Assembly: GCA_000711775.1 (NCBI GenBank)
Contig: ARYC01000063.1
Span: 1 to 64,000 of the forward strand
DNA: 64,000 nucleotides
Direction of reading: 5' to 3'
From: Oxytricha trifallax
Taxonomy: Eukaryota; Ciliophora; Spirotrichea; Sporadotrichida; Oxytrichidae
A program made the position numbers and the translations under genes. Below, in pieces: positions 49,249-61,608 of the stretch (position 1 is its first letter; every line of letters begins with the position of its first letter). Below the pieces are notes generated by a model. That model was not told where the DNA came from. It saw only the letters and a program-made list of their open reading frames with translations, and did not search any database.

Positions 49249-51215
49249 AATATTACTAAAATACATTTGATTTGGAAAATTTCAAAAATAAATTCATAAC
49301 AATATTTGATTTAATTTATAACAGACAAGTATTTTGATAAATCAAATTTGTGAGCAACTAAGCAGGATAATGACCATCTGTTTAAACAGCTTAATTGCTT
49401 AGTAATTAATTATAATATTTATTTTAATATTAAAACTTGACTAATTAATTAAATTTTATTGACCAACTAAGCAACTGAGTAGAGAGAGAGCGGAATGTGA
49501 TTATTGGCATAAATTATTTATTAAATATCATTAATTAAATAAACTATGTGTTAAAGCAAATTGATGAGGTTTTGACTATTTGATCTCAAAGACATATGGG
49601 GTTATATTATTATTAATTTTTCTCAAAAGATGTCATCCAAGAACAATTATTATAGAAAACCTTTCGTTCTTCAAATTAAACTTGCGAAGAATTGGATGAT
49701 TGGATTGGCCTTGAAAGTGATGTTAACAAGTTGAAGAAATGCATTTCGCACATTCAGATATTCATAGAAGAGGCAAAAAAAGTTTCTTTTTCATGAAATA
49801 GAATATTCTACCAAACCACACTGGCTAATGTAGCCTCTAACTTATCATCTAAGGAATATAGTTGATTCAAGTTCTTGTGCAAATATGTAATCACTACTAC
49901 AAATGTTTGCAATTCAGGCGAGACAAATTTATTTGAAATATATCCCGAGCTTCGTTTGATTTATGGAAGAGAGGAATAGTATTTAATTCATTATAGCTCA
50001 AGTAAGATCAATCAATCGATACAATCGCTAGTATAGAGCTCGAGAGATCAAAAAATATTATGTTGGTAAAGTTCATAAAAGGATTTCTAAAATTTAATTT
50101 CAAGAGTGTAGAGCAATTCTATCGAAAACGTTGAGATGATGTCATAGCACTAATGATGATAGCATAACTGGAACAGAAGTTGAAGCAAAATGCACGATTG
50201 ATAAAATAGTCAAATCTAATTCACATTGAGTACAGCCAACAATAAACCTCATTAAGAGTATCTGTTGAAGAAAGAGTCAGGAAAAGAGATGTTCAAGGAC
50301 TCTAGAAGATTATCACACGTAAAGATATGGAAAGGTTTCGTATGCAATTTTTAATGTGACTGTCTAGAAATAACATTAGAAAATGAAAGGAGTGTAGATA
50401 GTTTGCCCTACAAATACAAAATACAGGAAAGACCACATTTGCTGAGATGTTAAAGGAAATATTCATTTGCGATGTTTTGAAAGATGGAGTCTTTCTCTTC
50501 TTTGTAAAAGCTGTCTTGGTCCATGTTGCTTTGCAGATAGCAATGATTGATGAAATGAATTTCTTGCACATTTTTGAGAAAAGCGAAATATAGCGAGAAT
50601 CAAGAAATTTATAGAAGGAAGAGGCTACTCAGTTGATGTAAAGTATGGAGAAACTAAAATGTCTTTCAAGTATAACTCAGTTGTAATCACCTTTCAATGA
50701 TATAATCAAAGTTGATTATGATGCCTTTACTGAGAAAAACACAGTTTATAAACTTTTGATGCAGTCTTATGGGAAAGTAGAAGCATTCTCTTCAAGTAGT
50801 GTGAATCTTGCAAGAGATTTATTGAAAATAGCAAGGCAGATGGCACAAACACACAATCTACTTAAGAGAAGAATTAAAAAGATGGTCAAGACAATTAGGA
50901 CAGAAAGTCCGAAGCATAATCTGTGTCAATCGACGTAAAAGCATTTGTTTTTATATTTAATAAATAATTTAAGCTAATAAACACACTCCACTCTCTCTAA
51001 TCAGTTGCTTATTTGCTCAGAAAATATAATAAACTAATCATCTTTTATTATTAAAATAATTACTATAATTAATTTCTAAGAGTTTAACCAGATGGCCATA
51101 ATTCTGCTTAGTTGCTCACAGGTTTGATTTATGATACACTCTAATACTTGCCTGTTATCATTTAATTCAAACATCGTTATGAATTTATTTTTGACAAATG
51201 TATTTTAGTAATATT
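49249..51215. mobile_element. Complete 1,967-bp TIR element with one ORF
   Basis: Left end AATATTACTAAAATACATTT; right end is its inverse (AAATGTATTTTAGTAATATT, ending at 51,215). The TIRs are about 250 bp (49,249-49,505; 50,965-51,215) and share, for example, AATAAATTCATAAC, TGTGAGCAACTAAGCAG and AAGCAACTGA-TAGAGAGAG. ATACATTTGATTTGGAAAAT at the left end links it to the shared-TIR foldback family. The interior holds one plus-strand ORF. Size and layout are those of a small autonomous DNA transposon. Confidence 0.88.
49633..50938 (+). CDS. Unidentified protein of the 1,967-bp element
   Basis: Two code-27 blocks. Block 1 (about 49,685-50,035): EELDDWIGLESDVNKLKKCI, VSFSWNRIFYQTTLANVASN and NLFEIYPELRLIYGREE. 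Block 2 (about 50,030-50,938) is one uninterrupted frame: MLVKFIKGFLKFNFKSVEQF, YRKRWDDVIALMMIAQLEQ, MERFRMQFLMWLSRNNIRKW, GKTTFAEMLKEIFICDVL, FNDIIKVDYDAFTEKNTVYK and a basic tail LLKRRIKKMVKTIRTESPK. Trp is TGA at YRKRW, LMWLS and RKWKEC. A frameshift or small intron joins the blocks near 50,040. Helix-rich, basic C-terminus; no known transposase motif recognised. As the only gene of a TIR element it is a candidate new transposase or accessory protein. The start is uncertain. Confidence 0.55.
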
Positions 51216-52059
51216 ATTATCTCTTAATTATTGCTTACAATAATATAATTTCATGTTAATATATTTAGGACTGTTATTTTAGTATTAATGGAATAAATTA
51301 AGAATAATAATTGTAACTCAAGGAAAAAAGCATGACAAATAAATGGAAGAAAAATATATTTTATTTCTCATAGAAAATTCATAAAAATTTTAATATTTAA
51401 ACAAAAATATATTTAAAGTTTAAATTAAATTTTCCGAAAAATAGTTAATAAAGTAAAACACAATATCAAATTTTTTTAAAAAATTATTTAATGTATTTAT
51501 TTTTTATATATATAGTAATTGGATTAATTATAATGCTATTAATTTAATATAATTTTGTGTATTCTATTAATTAGGTTTGATTACAAATTAATTCATTGAA
51601 TTAGTCACTAAAATTATCTCCGTCCACATTTAATTGTAAATATTAATATTAGAAGCAAGATACTTTTTTATTTTTAAAAATTTTAAGCAAAATATTAGAA
51701 TTTACAATAAACTAACATAAGTTTTAATATACCATAAGAAAAGATTAACGAAAATTTTATGTAAAATTCAACTTATAAAGCAATTAAGATTCTTTAAAAA
51801 TTAAGTTTAAAGAAAATAAAGCATTTATTTTAAATATAGAGACACAATGACTTTAAAGAATCATATTAAAATTCAATTAATAGTTAAATTCGTAATATTT
51901 TAAGTGTTAACTGAAAAGTAAGGCATAAAAAAATTATAAGGGTAGCAATAGTTAGTTAGTTACTAAATCAACTAGGTAAGTTAATAGCAAAAATACATAT
52001 CAAATTGCGAAATTAAAGTGTACCTGAAATCAATGTATTTCATTACTATAATGTTGTGC
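51216..52059. other. AT-rich spacer
   Basis: No gene or repeat recognised. Confidence 0.4.
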
Positions 52060-52089
52060 CCCTTCATTTTCTCTTTAATGATATTTTGA

Positions 52090-54237
52090 ACTTTCTATGA
52101 TCCCACTTACTATTTAATAATTTCTGCTGCTTCTTCTTACTTAGGAATGTTATCGTTTGCCTTTATTCTAATCTATTACTTGACCTCTTTCTCACTTTCT
52201 TGGAATGCTGTTCTTGACTTTATTATTTTGTTCCATCATTCTAGAGGTACCATTCGAACTCTGTAAAGTCCTTCCCGAGCTCGCTGAATTTTCCCTCTCT
52301 CTTCTTTTCTTCTTCTTCAATATGGAATACTTGGGCGTAATTCTGAACTAATTCTTCCCAATGATCAACATGAGACTGTTGGTTCACCATCTCAGTATCA
52401 ATTCTTGACCAAAATGTTCCAGAGGGCCATGCTTTTTTCTCTGTATTTCTCTCGAGTTATTCATTCTCTATAGTTTAGCCTGACATTCCAATTTAAATTT
52501 TTATGACTCCGACTTCATATTTAGCATCATGCAGTAACTCTACATTTTGAGCTAGTCTTTTGCAAAAATCTGGAATATTGGTTATCCGTTGAGTTCGAGT
52601 GCTAGGTGATTTTCAATTAAAATTGCTATCATCCCGCAATATTCTCGGTCTTTTACTTGGTTTGTATATTGGTTTTATGAAATCTTATCTGCTACGAACT
52701 CTTTTTCTGCCACTTTAGAGATAAAGTTGTTGATTTGTTTCATGTGTTTCTACATTTAGAGAAATTTTCAATATTTAAGAAGTAGTATTTAATAATCAAC
52801 AATTAAGAATTCTTATAATTATTTATTAGAAATATTAATTAATTTGACGAGCTAAGTCGAAATTGATTTTTTTGACATAGCTCGTATAAATAAATTAGTT
52901 TAACTTTTTATTAATATTAACTTTCATTTAATTATACCTAATTATATTATTTAAGAGTAATAATTTTAGCCAATAATCATAGTATAATTATACATTTAAC
53001 AATTTTAATTGGTTACTTTATTGATAAGATTTAATATAAGTTTATATCTTAAAAATGATTTTACTTTTAATTAAAACCATATCTCACTATTGATTACAAC
53101 TATTTATTTCCTATGACTATTTTAATCAGCATAACTATTTTAATATTATAAGAATAATATAAGTTAAATATCACTTATTTTGATTATTTAATCATTCTTT
53201 GGAAAATCTAAGTAATTTCTCTAATTGTGTTTCGACATCACTGCTAGGCTCCCTCCTTGTCTCCTCGTGTCAAATATTGCCATTTTAATCGACTTTTTAA
53301 TTACCTTTATAATAATTCAATTCTAGCAGTTTTTGATTGTGCTTTAGCAACTCACCGGTATTATGATTCCTTCAGTATCTTCATGTTGTATCCATAATTT
53401 ATTGTTTTTTCTATCTTCCAGTTCATCTGTCCAATAGCTTTTTCTATCAGGGCTATACAATTGCCATTTAGGACTCTAGGTGGAAAATCATCTGTGTTAT
53501 TCTGTACTAATAAACTGTATTTCTTCTATCATCTAAATGCAAACTTCCATAGTCACCTCTTAGATGTGACTACTTGGAATAAGACTGATGTGTTGCCACT
53601 CATCGTTAATTTCTTTCCAATTTTGATGTTGTTTCTCTGACCACAGTTCTTACTCCATTGTTTCTCTTCGTCTAATTTCCTTTCTGTCGTCGAATCTCCT
53701 CGCTAGTGCCATTTCTATCTTTGTTCTTGTGCTTGCGTAACATACAATTTTTACCATCTTCATGATCATAGGTTTCCATCCTTTTTTAGAGTGGACGATT
53801 TTGTCAAATCCATGACTTGTCACATCTGAAAAATCGATTATATGTTTAAGAGCCATTTGGTAAGCTTGAACGCACTCTGTTCCATCTTCATGTTTGTCGA
53901 ACTCGACTCTCTGTTTTTATGATTCCTTGATTTTATTACTTGGTTATGTTTGCCCAATATTCTGTCTACTTTTGAATCCCATCTATTTGTTTAGTGGAAC
54001 CTCTCTTTTCTTTCCTTTTCTTTTCTCTTCTTTGCCCGGTGTTTCTAAGTTCCTTCTTCTATCTCTATGGACAAATCGAATCTCCTTTACTTTGTCCCAT
54101 AATTTTTTCTTCCCTTTTTTAATGACTAGGTTGTTACGTGCCTGTCTCTTCTGCAGCTATTTGATTGATTATAGCATCTGATATTGTTTGTATATCTTTA
54201 ATTTTCTAGTTGCTTTTGTCTCTCTCTCTCTCTCTGT
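52090..54237 (-). pseudogene. Ulp1-like cysteine protease part of LINE copy 2
   Basis: From 54,237 downward: a basic region (NNLVIKKGKKKLWDKVKEIR, FVHRDRRRNLETPGKEEKRK), then CVQAYQMALKHIIDFSDVTS, HGFDKIVHSKKGWKP, DRKSYWTDELEDRKNNKLW, then STIKNCQNWIIIKVIKK (about 53,345-53,295; W is TGA where copy 1 has TGG) and IFDTRRQGGSLAVMSKHN. AT-rich DNA intervenes (53,200-52,755). Then MKQINNFISKVAEKEFVAD, VKDREYCGMIAILIENHLAL and NGQPIFQIFAKD, aligning with copy 1 (VRAEDCGILTILMANYIAL; SGEPVFQIFAKA). The Asp of the triad is kept here (IFDT), the Cys is kept (YCG), and the His position is Asn. It ends near 52,090 in a Glu/Lys-rich tail. Confidence 0.7.
52755..53200. repeat. AT-rich insertion inside the Ulp1-like part
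   Basis: Coding stops near 53,200 after SLAVMSKHN and resumes at 52,742 with KQINNFISKV, which directly follows in copy 1 (LQRHLKQFNNFI). The ~440 bp between are AT-rich and non-coding, with no clean inverted repeat. Either an insertion or an intron; its size and composition favour an old insertion. Confidence 0.55.
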
Positions 54238-54660
54238 TTAATTAATGTAGGAATGCATTTGATTTGGGAAAATAAATTATAATTAAATTAATAAATTAAT
54301 TAATCAGTGGCAGTTAACTTTCTGGAAACTAAGACAATATGGTACTTTTTCGATTGAGAATCAAAAATCAACTTGACTTTACTATTGGCGGTAACCCTCT
54401 ATCGTATCGTAGAAGTGAGATAACTTGACTTTAATTTTGGGTGATTTGTTTAGTTTAATTTAATGCAAAAATTAAAGTAAAGTTATCTTGCTTATACGAT
54501 ATGATAGAGGGTTACCGCCAATAGTAAAGTCAAGCTGATTTTTAATTCTCAATCAAACAAATACCATATTGTCTAGGTTTCCAGAAAGTTAACTGCCACT
54601 TATTTATTAATTTAATTATAATTTATTTTCCCAAATCAAATGTATTCCTATATTAATTAA
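54238..54660. mobile_element. ~420-bp foldback of the shared-TIR family, in LINE copy 2
   Basis: TTAATTAATGTAGGAATGCA at the left is inverted at the right (…GTATTCCTATATTAATTAA). Both arms contain TTTGGGAAAATAAATTATAA, CAGTGGCAGTTAACTTTC, a GACTTTACTATTGGCGGTAA block and GATAACTTGACTTTAAT; the centre is about 54,435-54,475. Homologous to the 28.6-kb element (same box order), though the arm sequences have diverged. Confidence 0.93.
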
Positions 54661-57600
54661 TTTTATTTATAATTCGGAATTTGCTTGCACTTTACTTGTA
54701 TTTATTGCTATTAATTTTTTTGTGTCTTGAATATTGAATATTCATCATTTTCCATTCCAATTTTCTCCATTGAATTTCACTTTGGGCTTTCTGATGTACG
54801 CTACTCTGAAAATGTTTCTAACTTTTCGGTAATACTCTTAAAGCTCCAGTCCTCTTATCCCTTAATCATTATCGTCATATTTGCTAGAATTTCAATTTTA
54901 TTTTTATCATCTAGGTCTATTATTCTGCTCATACAAATTTGAAATTCTTATCGGGTCTCCTGCATGGTTGATTTAATTACAATTCATCATCTGGCTTTTA
55001 TCCAAAAAGGTTTTGTGGACATTTCAGTAGTGGCTCATCCCATAATTCAAGAGTGTCCTCCCTTAGCTGATTGCCATCATCGTATCCATTACATTTTTCG
55101 TGATAAATAATTTTTACTTTTCTATAGTCTTTTTTTGTTTTAGTGAACTTGACTTTAGCTTCTGTCTCTACTCCAATACTCTGCCATGTCATGTCTTAAT
55201 TTCTTTGTTCTTCTTAACTAATTGTATTATGATATTTGTTGTGCTGCTTTCTTTAAACTGTGTTACATTCCTCAGACATTAATTAGGGATATCTCTTGGG
55301 GTCCTAAATGAAATTCTAGTTAGCTGTGTTTCCATTTTTTCGATTTCCTCCAACTTATCCATATTTGCTGCTATTATGGTGTATACTTATAAATCATCAA
55401 CGACCTGATTTATGCTACCATTATCGTATCACAAATAGTTGGGTTGTTAGATCTTGTAAGTCTTTGGTAAAAACTCTATCTGTTTCTTCATCTCACTCAG
55501 AGTATTTCTCAGCATCTATTGAGGATTTAAGATTATATTCATCCCCAGATATTTAGATTCTTTCACTTTCTGAATTCCTTCTATTTGCTGAATCTGTTCA
55601 AATTATTTGGCATCGCTCAAAAACACCGTATTTTTGTATTTAATTTCAAATTGTGCGTTACTTCAATATATCTAAAACATTCCAAGATCCTTCTAAATTA
55701 TTGTTGGTCTTTGATGTTAAAAGAATATTATCTGCAAATGCAAATCAATTTTCCCTATCTTATTAAAGATAATTATTCCTATTGTGAGTACAGCTCGTCT
55801 TGTAGGTAAATGTTAAATAGCATCGGGGATATTCTCCTTCCTTGAGTAACTCCATTTCGAGAGTTAATATATTCATCTTCGTATTTAATTCTACTATTTT
55901 TGTATAGTTCCACTAATAATTTAATGGTGGCTTCATCGTCGCCTGATTTTGCCCTGTCTCTTAAATTTCCATTAATTTGTCTATCCAGACTGAGTCGTAA
56001 GCTTTATAGATCTACTAACAGATATGTCTCTCTTTACTTACTCTTCCTTCTTGAATTCTTAATATGTTCTAGTAAACTAATTAGATTTAAGTGAGTGCTC
56101 TTATTTTCTTTGAATCCACTTTGATAGATGCCGTTTTTGCAGTAGCGAGCTTTTTCAAATTTGGAGTTAGTTTACAATAACTTTTTCGATTATTTTGCCT
56201 AGATGCGAGTTCACTACAATTGGCCTTGTATTATTGACTTCTGGGTTGTGATCTCTAACTGTCTTGCTCAGTAAGATTAATCTACCTTCCTTCAAGTACT
56301 AAGGTATTTATCCTATATTCAACCAGTTCTTTATTTTTATAAATACTGTTTTGCGAATGCTTTCTGATTTTCCTAGCATTTCCCATCGAAAACATCTGAG
56401 CCTATTGCTTTATTGATGTTATATTCCCTAATACTCTGTTCTACTTCGTTCACTCCGCAAAATGCCTCTGTCTCCTCTTCCCCTTCATCACTTGATCGCC
56501 TGAATTGACTTTCTAATCTTATTCTTTCCTATCATCCTAATATAGTTTGTTGTAAAATGTTAAGATCTTCTCCTAAGTTAATTCTTTTTCCGTTGCTTGT
56601 CAATCCTTTTATAGGTTCTGACTATTTCCTACTTTTATTTAATCTCTTTACTAAGTAGAAGTATCTTTTATCATCATTCTTATCTAAGCATTGCTCCATG
56701 TTTCTTGTCGCATCATTCCATTTTTCTTTAACTTCCTAGAAAGATTTATTTGTTACTTTGTTGTTGGTTCTAATTGCACATTCTGGGTGCTTATTGTACA
56801 AATGCTTTGTCTTGCTATGATTTCTAGTCTCTCCTCAAAGCATTTTTATATTTGATAACATTCTTCTTTCTTCAATAAATGTTTTCCAACATTAATTCCT
56901 TATGACTGAGACTCTAAAACCTCTTTCTTTGTCTTATAATTTGAGGTCTTTTTCTTAAAATTTTATCCTCATTTTGGCTTGAATTAATTTGTGGTATGTT
57001 AGTCTTAGTTAGTCTGTTTACCAACTTATTGTCTCAATATTTGAGAATTTTTAATCCAGTTAATTTCCTTTTATATGTTTCCACTCCCTTTGCGATGGAT
57101 TCTTTAAGACCTTCTTTGTTTAATCTTTTGCTAAGCTCTTTGATGTGGTTGTTGAAATCCCCCATTACTATGATTCTCTAGTTTTGCATTTAAGTTTCAG
57201 CGACTTTATCATCTATGATAGTCTATTCTACAACTCTTTTACATCATCATTCTAGTAGGGTGGAATATAAACTGTAAAGATGTGGAATGAAAGCCTTCCA
57301 TTCATGTTTAGTATGGTCAAAGTTACATACTATCTTAACGTTTTTATCGTTTTCATTTGGAATCTGCTCCCATTTAGTGACAGCACTCCACCATTCCTGA
57401 CAAGATGAGTTTTTGCGATGTTCTTATTGATGAGTACTATTATTCTTTGTAGTCTTGTCTCGACCAACCCGATGAAATCTGGTCTTTTGTGTTCGATCTC
57501 CCTCATCATTTGTACTTATTTTAATTTGGAGTTTAAGCCTCTCACATTCTGGATGCAGATGCTTATCTCGAACTTCTTTGTTGATATTTATCATTTTTTG

Positions 57601-57720
57601 AAAAAATGATTTGAGTTCTCACCTTATTTCTTTAGATTTTTTCCAAATCTTTTTTTCCTCTTTTCCTAGCATTCCACTTCTCTTACTGGTTAGAAGAAAT
57701 GAAGATGGCGGCCATTTTCA
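54661..57720 (-). pseudogene. LINE copy 2 ORF: AP endonuclease + RT + zinc knuckle
   Basis: LVETRLQRIIV (about 57,465-57,435) marks the endonuclease catalytic Glu, followed by SFHIFTVYIPPYWNDDVKEL. In the RT: VDLQKAYDSVW (motif A, about 56,020-55,985, with a 2-nt deletion), GVTQGRRISPMLFNIYLQ (about 55,865-55,815), SLIRQGKL and AFADNILLTSKTNNNL (motif C; FADD expected, N in place of the second Asp), then IEGIQKVKESKYLGMNI. The knuckle region reads FITKNVMDTMMAIS-Q-GRTL (Q=TAA; CAA in copies 1 and 3) and GMSHY-W-NVHKT, where a TGA replaces the first zinc Cys (TGT in copies 1 and 3). Inactive. Confidence 0.85.
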
Positions 57721-57950
57721 AGCAAAATACTGAATTTATCAAAAGTTTTTAAATTGTTGTGGATTGTTTAGACTTTTGGGTGTATCGGAGGTGAAATCAA
57801 GAAGCTCTTTTTTAAATATTCAAAGTAGCCTCTGAGTGATTTCTGTTTTTCTACTTTGATTTCTTCATCTTGTTCATATATGTAAGTAGCTTCCTCCTGG
57901 GCTGAACTTGCTGTTTCATTTAGCCCGTCTTTTGTCTCTCCCTGTTTAAT

Positions 57951-59624
57951 TAATTTATTTTAATTTATTTTTTTTAATGGTAGCATTATTTACAAATATA
58001 TATATAGTTTAGATTGCAAATTTATATATTGCCAAAATTTTATCAATTTTAAAAGAATATAGTGGATGAATTAAAAATAATACCAACATTAACATTAACA
58101 TTAAAAATAGCCACAAAAAAAAACAATCATAAGTTTAGAATAACACAATGCCAAATAAAATAATAAAAAATGTACATTTAATGTTAATTAAGTAAATGAT
58201 TATCATGAGATCGTTTGAGTTAAATTAAAGACTTATATTAAAAAATATGAGCATTTTCAAAGATGTCATAATTCCTTATTTAGCTATCATTAGTTTGAAG
58301 AATCCTCTGACAACTGGAAAGATAACTCAAAAGTACTTGAATCAAATAAACCTATATTTCGTGGATGTTTCAAAATTTTAATTGGCTTTATACTTTACTA
58401 GCAAAGATTCTAGTTAATTCTTACAATGAACATGAACAATTAATGAACTCACGTCAATTATTTAAATATATTAAAATAATAATAGTTAATTTTATCTGAC
58501 TGCAGGTCTGATGTAATGTAAAGATATTTTCATTCACAAATTGTATCAAATAAAGTTAAACAACTAAAACAGTAGATAAGGTTGATAATTATATAATGAT
58601 CAAAATCTAATCGGTTTGAAACAAAATATGAAATTAATTCAATATTGAGATTATAAAGTTAATATTTTAAAAACTATCCTATCACATCAAATTCAAAAAT
58701 ATGAAATTTATTCAAAATATTAAGTGTTATGATTTAAAAAATTTTTAAGAGTAAAACTGAAAAATAGACATAATTATATTAAATTAAATACTAAAAAATA
58801 TAAAAATAAAAATAAGAATATTTTAATTCAACTTCTTTATTAACAAGCATAAATATTGAGATGTGCTTTATTATTTCAATAAAAAAAAACACTTTAATAA
58901 TAAATGCAACTAAAATCAAAGCAAAAGATTCAATCAAATATAGTTATTAATAAAATAGTTTTATTATCTTATGAATAAGCTATCGAATGAATAAGAAGCT
59001 TATATTTTTCCACACATTAAGGAATTATAGATATATTATTTCTAATTTTAATTAAAAAATCGTTTTTTTTTATAATCTTTATAAAATAATAAAATTCAAT
59101 TTAACTTTGCTAATAATTTGTTGGTATTATTGGGCATCTAATGAATTTTTCAATACTTTAGAAAGTGATGCATAGCGTAATTATCAATATTTATTATTGA
59201 TTATATTAAGTAGTTATAAATAAGGGTAGTTTGATAAAAGCAATAAATTGCAATCAAATAATTAATCACAAAATGAACTCATATATAACATATATTATTT
59301 TAAAATAACTAATAAAAATTCTAAAATTTAGAAAAGAAATAATATTGCAAAAATTCCATTCAATAAATTAGTAATTTTGATAGTTTAGAAAAAATAAAAT
59401 ATGTTTTAATCCTTTAAATAGTTAGTAGAAATTTATTTACGATTCAGCTTAAATGTGTCTTAGAATTATAGTTGATTGTAAAAAAGTTAGTTTAAGCAAA
59501 GCAATTATAAATTATTAAAATTAGTTATAATATTCATGAAATATTCTTTTTAATTTGAAGAAGTTTTATGAAAAATAAAGTAATTTATATATAAAGTAAT
59601 TGCTAAATAAGATCATTGTCTCAT
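57951..59624. other. AT-rich interval
   Basis: No gene recognised; a trace of protein-like sequence (EESSDNWKDNSKVLESNKP) at about 58,299-58,360 (+) is too short to call. Confidence 0.4.
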
Positions 59625-60425
59625 TTAAACCAGTTCGTTTTCAAAGGAGGTCCTTCCTTTTCTCAATTTGTGCTGTTTATCGAATACTTCGAGATATCTC
59701 ATATCAGGACACATTTTTGCACAAATCCCTAGATTTCTTCTGGCTTTTAGGAATGCTTTCGAACCGGAGCTACAATGACATTCTCTGCTCTGAGGTAAGA
59801 AACTATATCATTTACATTGTCTTTCTTAGCTATGATGAACATCTAGAAGCAGTGCCAAGTGTAAAACCTTCAGCTGCAGAGTATCTTTCAAGTTTTTGTA
59901 AGTTTGAGCCACATTCCTTCATCCACTTCCTCATATCCGTGTTTTTTTAATGAATTTCTAAGTCAGTTTCCTTTTTTAGTTCACGACCCATATAATGAGA
60001 ATACCTCTCTCTTGTACAAAGTGGATAGGCATATCCAAAAACTGTTAGTCCTATATTATTTGTAAGTTAGAGCTTGTTTAATTCTTCAGGTAGATTCCAT
60101 CATGGCTAAATCGTATAGTTCTCAATATCTGCTCAAACAGTCTTAGACAATCATCTCCCACATCCTGAGATCTGTGACATCCCCTTTAAACTGGACTCGT
60201 TTTGTAATGACTTTAACCTTTTTCTTTATCACTATTTGCTGATACTTTGATTATTCTTATTTTTACAATTGAATCGCCTTTGTAAATTCCATTTTTCCTC
60301 TTGTCTAAGATTTCTTTAATAATGTTGATGTCTTCTGGTTTTAATTTACATTTAGCAATATGGCGAGTACAATTATAGCTCCTGCCAAACTCTTTAGAGT
60401 AGTACACACAAGTTTTCTACATTTT
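59625..60425 (-). pseudogene. MT-A70 family adenine methyltransferase relic, copy 2
   Basis: The minus-strand reading starts near 60,420 with a His/Cys-containing N-terminus (CVYYSKEFGRSYNCTRHIAK then LKPEDINIIKEILDK), which is open in the standard code for 64 codons. Further on come GILIIWVVNQKRKL (family: FLFLWV.N), KKHGYEEVDEGMWLKLTK (family: W-GY..V..I.W.K), EMFIIAKKDNVNDI, VIVAPVRKHSQKPEEIQGF with TAA=Gln, and MRYLEVFDKQHKLRKGRTSF (family: KLELFGR.HN.R.GW). At least four frame changes; the DPPW motif is not visible. It is a different paralogue from copy 1 (45-50% alike by eye only in the C-terminal motifs). Protein X and a transposase relic lie within 4 kb, as at copy 1. Confidence 0.7.
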
Positions 60426-61608
60426 CTTTTCCATATCTCTGGTTAGCTTATGTTCATCCTAATTCTATTTGTGTATGTGTGCCCTCGAGGTATCAGGTGT
60501 CTAATAATAGGATTTATTACAGTAGTTACAATCCGATAGTTCAGCATCATTTATTCCTGGCAACTTATTTCTCTTTCCTAGCATTGTTTAAATTATATTT
60601 AAATAATTCAATTATCTTTAAAAATATTTATAATCAAGGTCTTATAGTTAACTTTTCAACATTAAGCTAAATTTAAAAGAAGCAACTTGTTACCACTTTT
60701 TCCAAAAAATGAGCAATTAGTTCCCATTTTTGAAATCAAAAAGGCATTGTATATTTTATAATGTTACTATATTTTATACAAAGCTGTTAAAGCCTCATTG
60801 TAATCTATTAAGTAGACCTTTCAATTTCTTATTTTACTTTTAGTAATAAATAATTAATATACTATTATATTTTTATTAAATAGTTTATTATTTTATAATT
60901 TAAACTACAATTCATAATATCATATAGCTAATGACAGTCAAGAATGAAATACATAAAAACAATTAAAAATTATGGTAAGCTCGAGTTTTGAGATAAAACC
61001 ATTTCATATATTATTGAGACATTAGTTATTAAATTTAATATAAATGGAAGTGAATAAAGACTTTATAAACAAAGTTTTAAGACATAAAAAGTCAAGTCAA
61101 AAATGGAGTGCATTTTTATATAAGTATATATTAGTTTATTTAATAAAAGTTTGTACTATTTTCAATTATACCCCAAACCTTTAGCTTAAAAATATAAATA
61201 TTAGTTTTTGTATTTAAAAGTTCCAGATAATTAACTCAAAATGATATTTTGTTTATTTTTATTACTTATAGCTTCTGGTTATAAATATTTTATAATCACA
61301 AATTTTCTAAAATAATTTTAAGTATGTCTATTGCTTATAGTGAAAATTATTTATTGCATTAACTAAAATTTGATAAATTTAATTAAACCTAAGCCTATCA
61401 TAATTATTAAGCTTTATTAAATAATTCAATACTATAAACACAATTGCTTTTATATATTTGATTTATTAATTCTTATCAATATAAATTTAACAAGACTTTA
61501 TTGAATTTCAGATTAATAGATATAGACTTTGATCAGTAATTTTTTTATATAAAAAGAAATATTTATCGAATTATAATTAAATAATTAATTAGTTTGGCCT
61601 ACTAGAGA
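60426..61608. other. AT-rich spacer
   Basis: No gene recognised. Divergent spacer between the MT-A70 relic (-) and protein X (+); may contain their promoters. Confidence 0.4.

Larger units (their letters stand above)
52060..57950 (-). mobile_element. Non-LTR retrotransposon (LINE), copy 2
   Basis: Minus-strand sister of copy 1. The 5' end at about 57,950 (TTAATTAAACAGGGAGAGAC) is followed by GGAGGAAGCTACTTAC and CAGAAATCACTCAGAGG as in copy 1. Order: endonuclease (57.5-56.9 kb), RT (56.4-55.5 kb), zinc knuckle (55.1-54.95 kb), C-terminal extension (to 54.7 kb), foldback (54.66-54.24 kb), a Lys/Arg-rich leader and Ulp1-like part (54.24-52.09 kb) interrupted by AT-rich DNA (53.2-52.76 kb). Frameshifts and a changed RT motif C show it is inactive. 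It supplies the empty-site comparison for the MITE and the SINE-like insert in copy 1. Confidence 0.9.

Noticed and set aside
50400..50480. NTGKTTF in the 1,967-bp element ORF as a Walker A motif
   Set aside because: The Gly required five residues before GKT is missing and no Walker B was found.
54210..54237. TCTCTCTC run as a functional promoter element
   Set aside because: A simple CT microsatellite; only its resemblance to the LINE 5' leader is noted in the findings.
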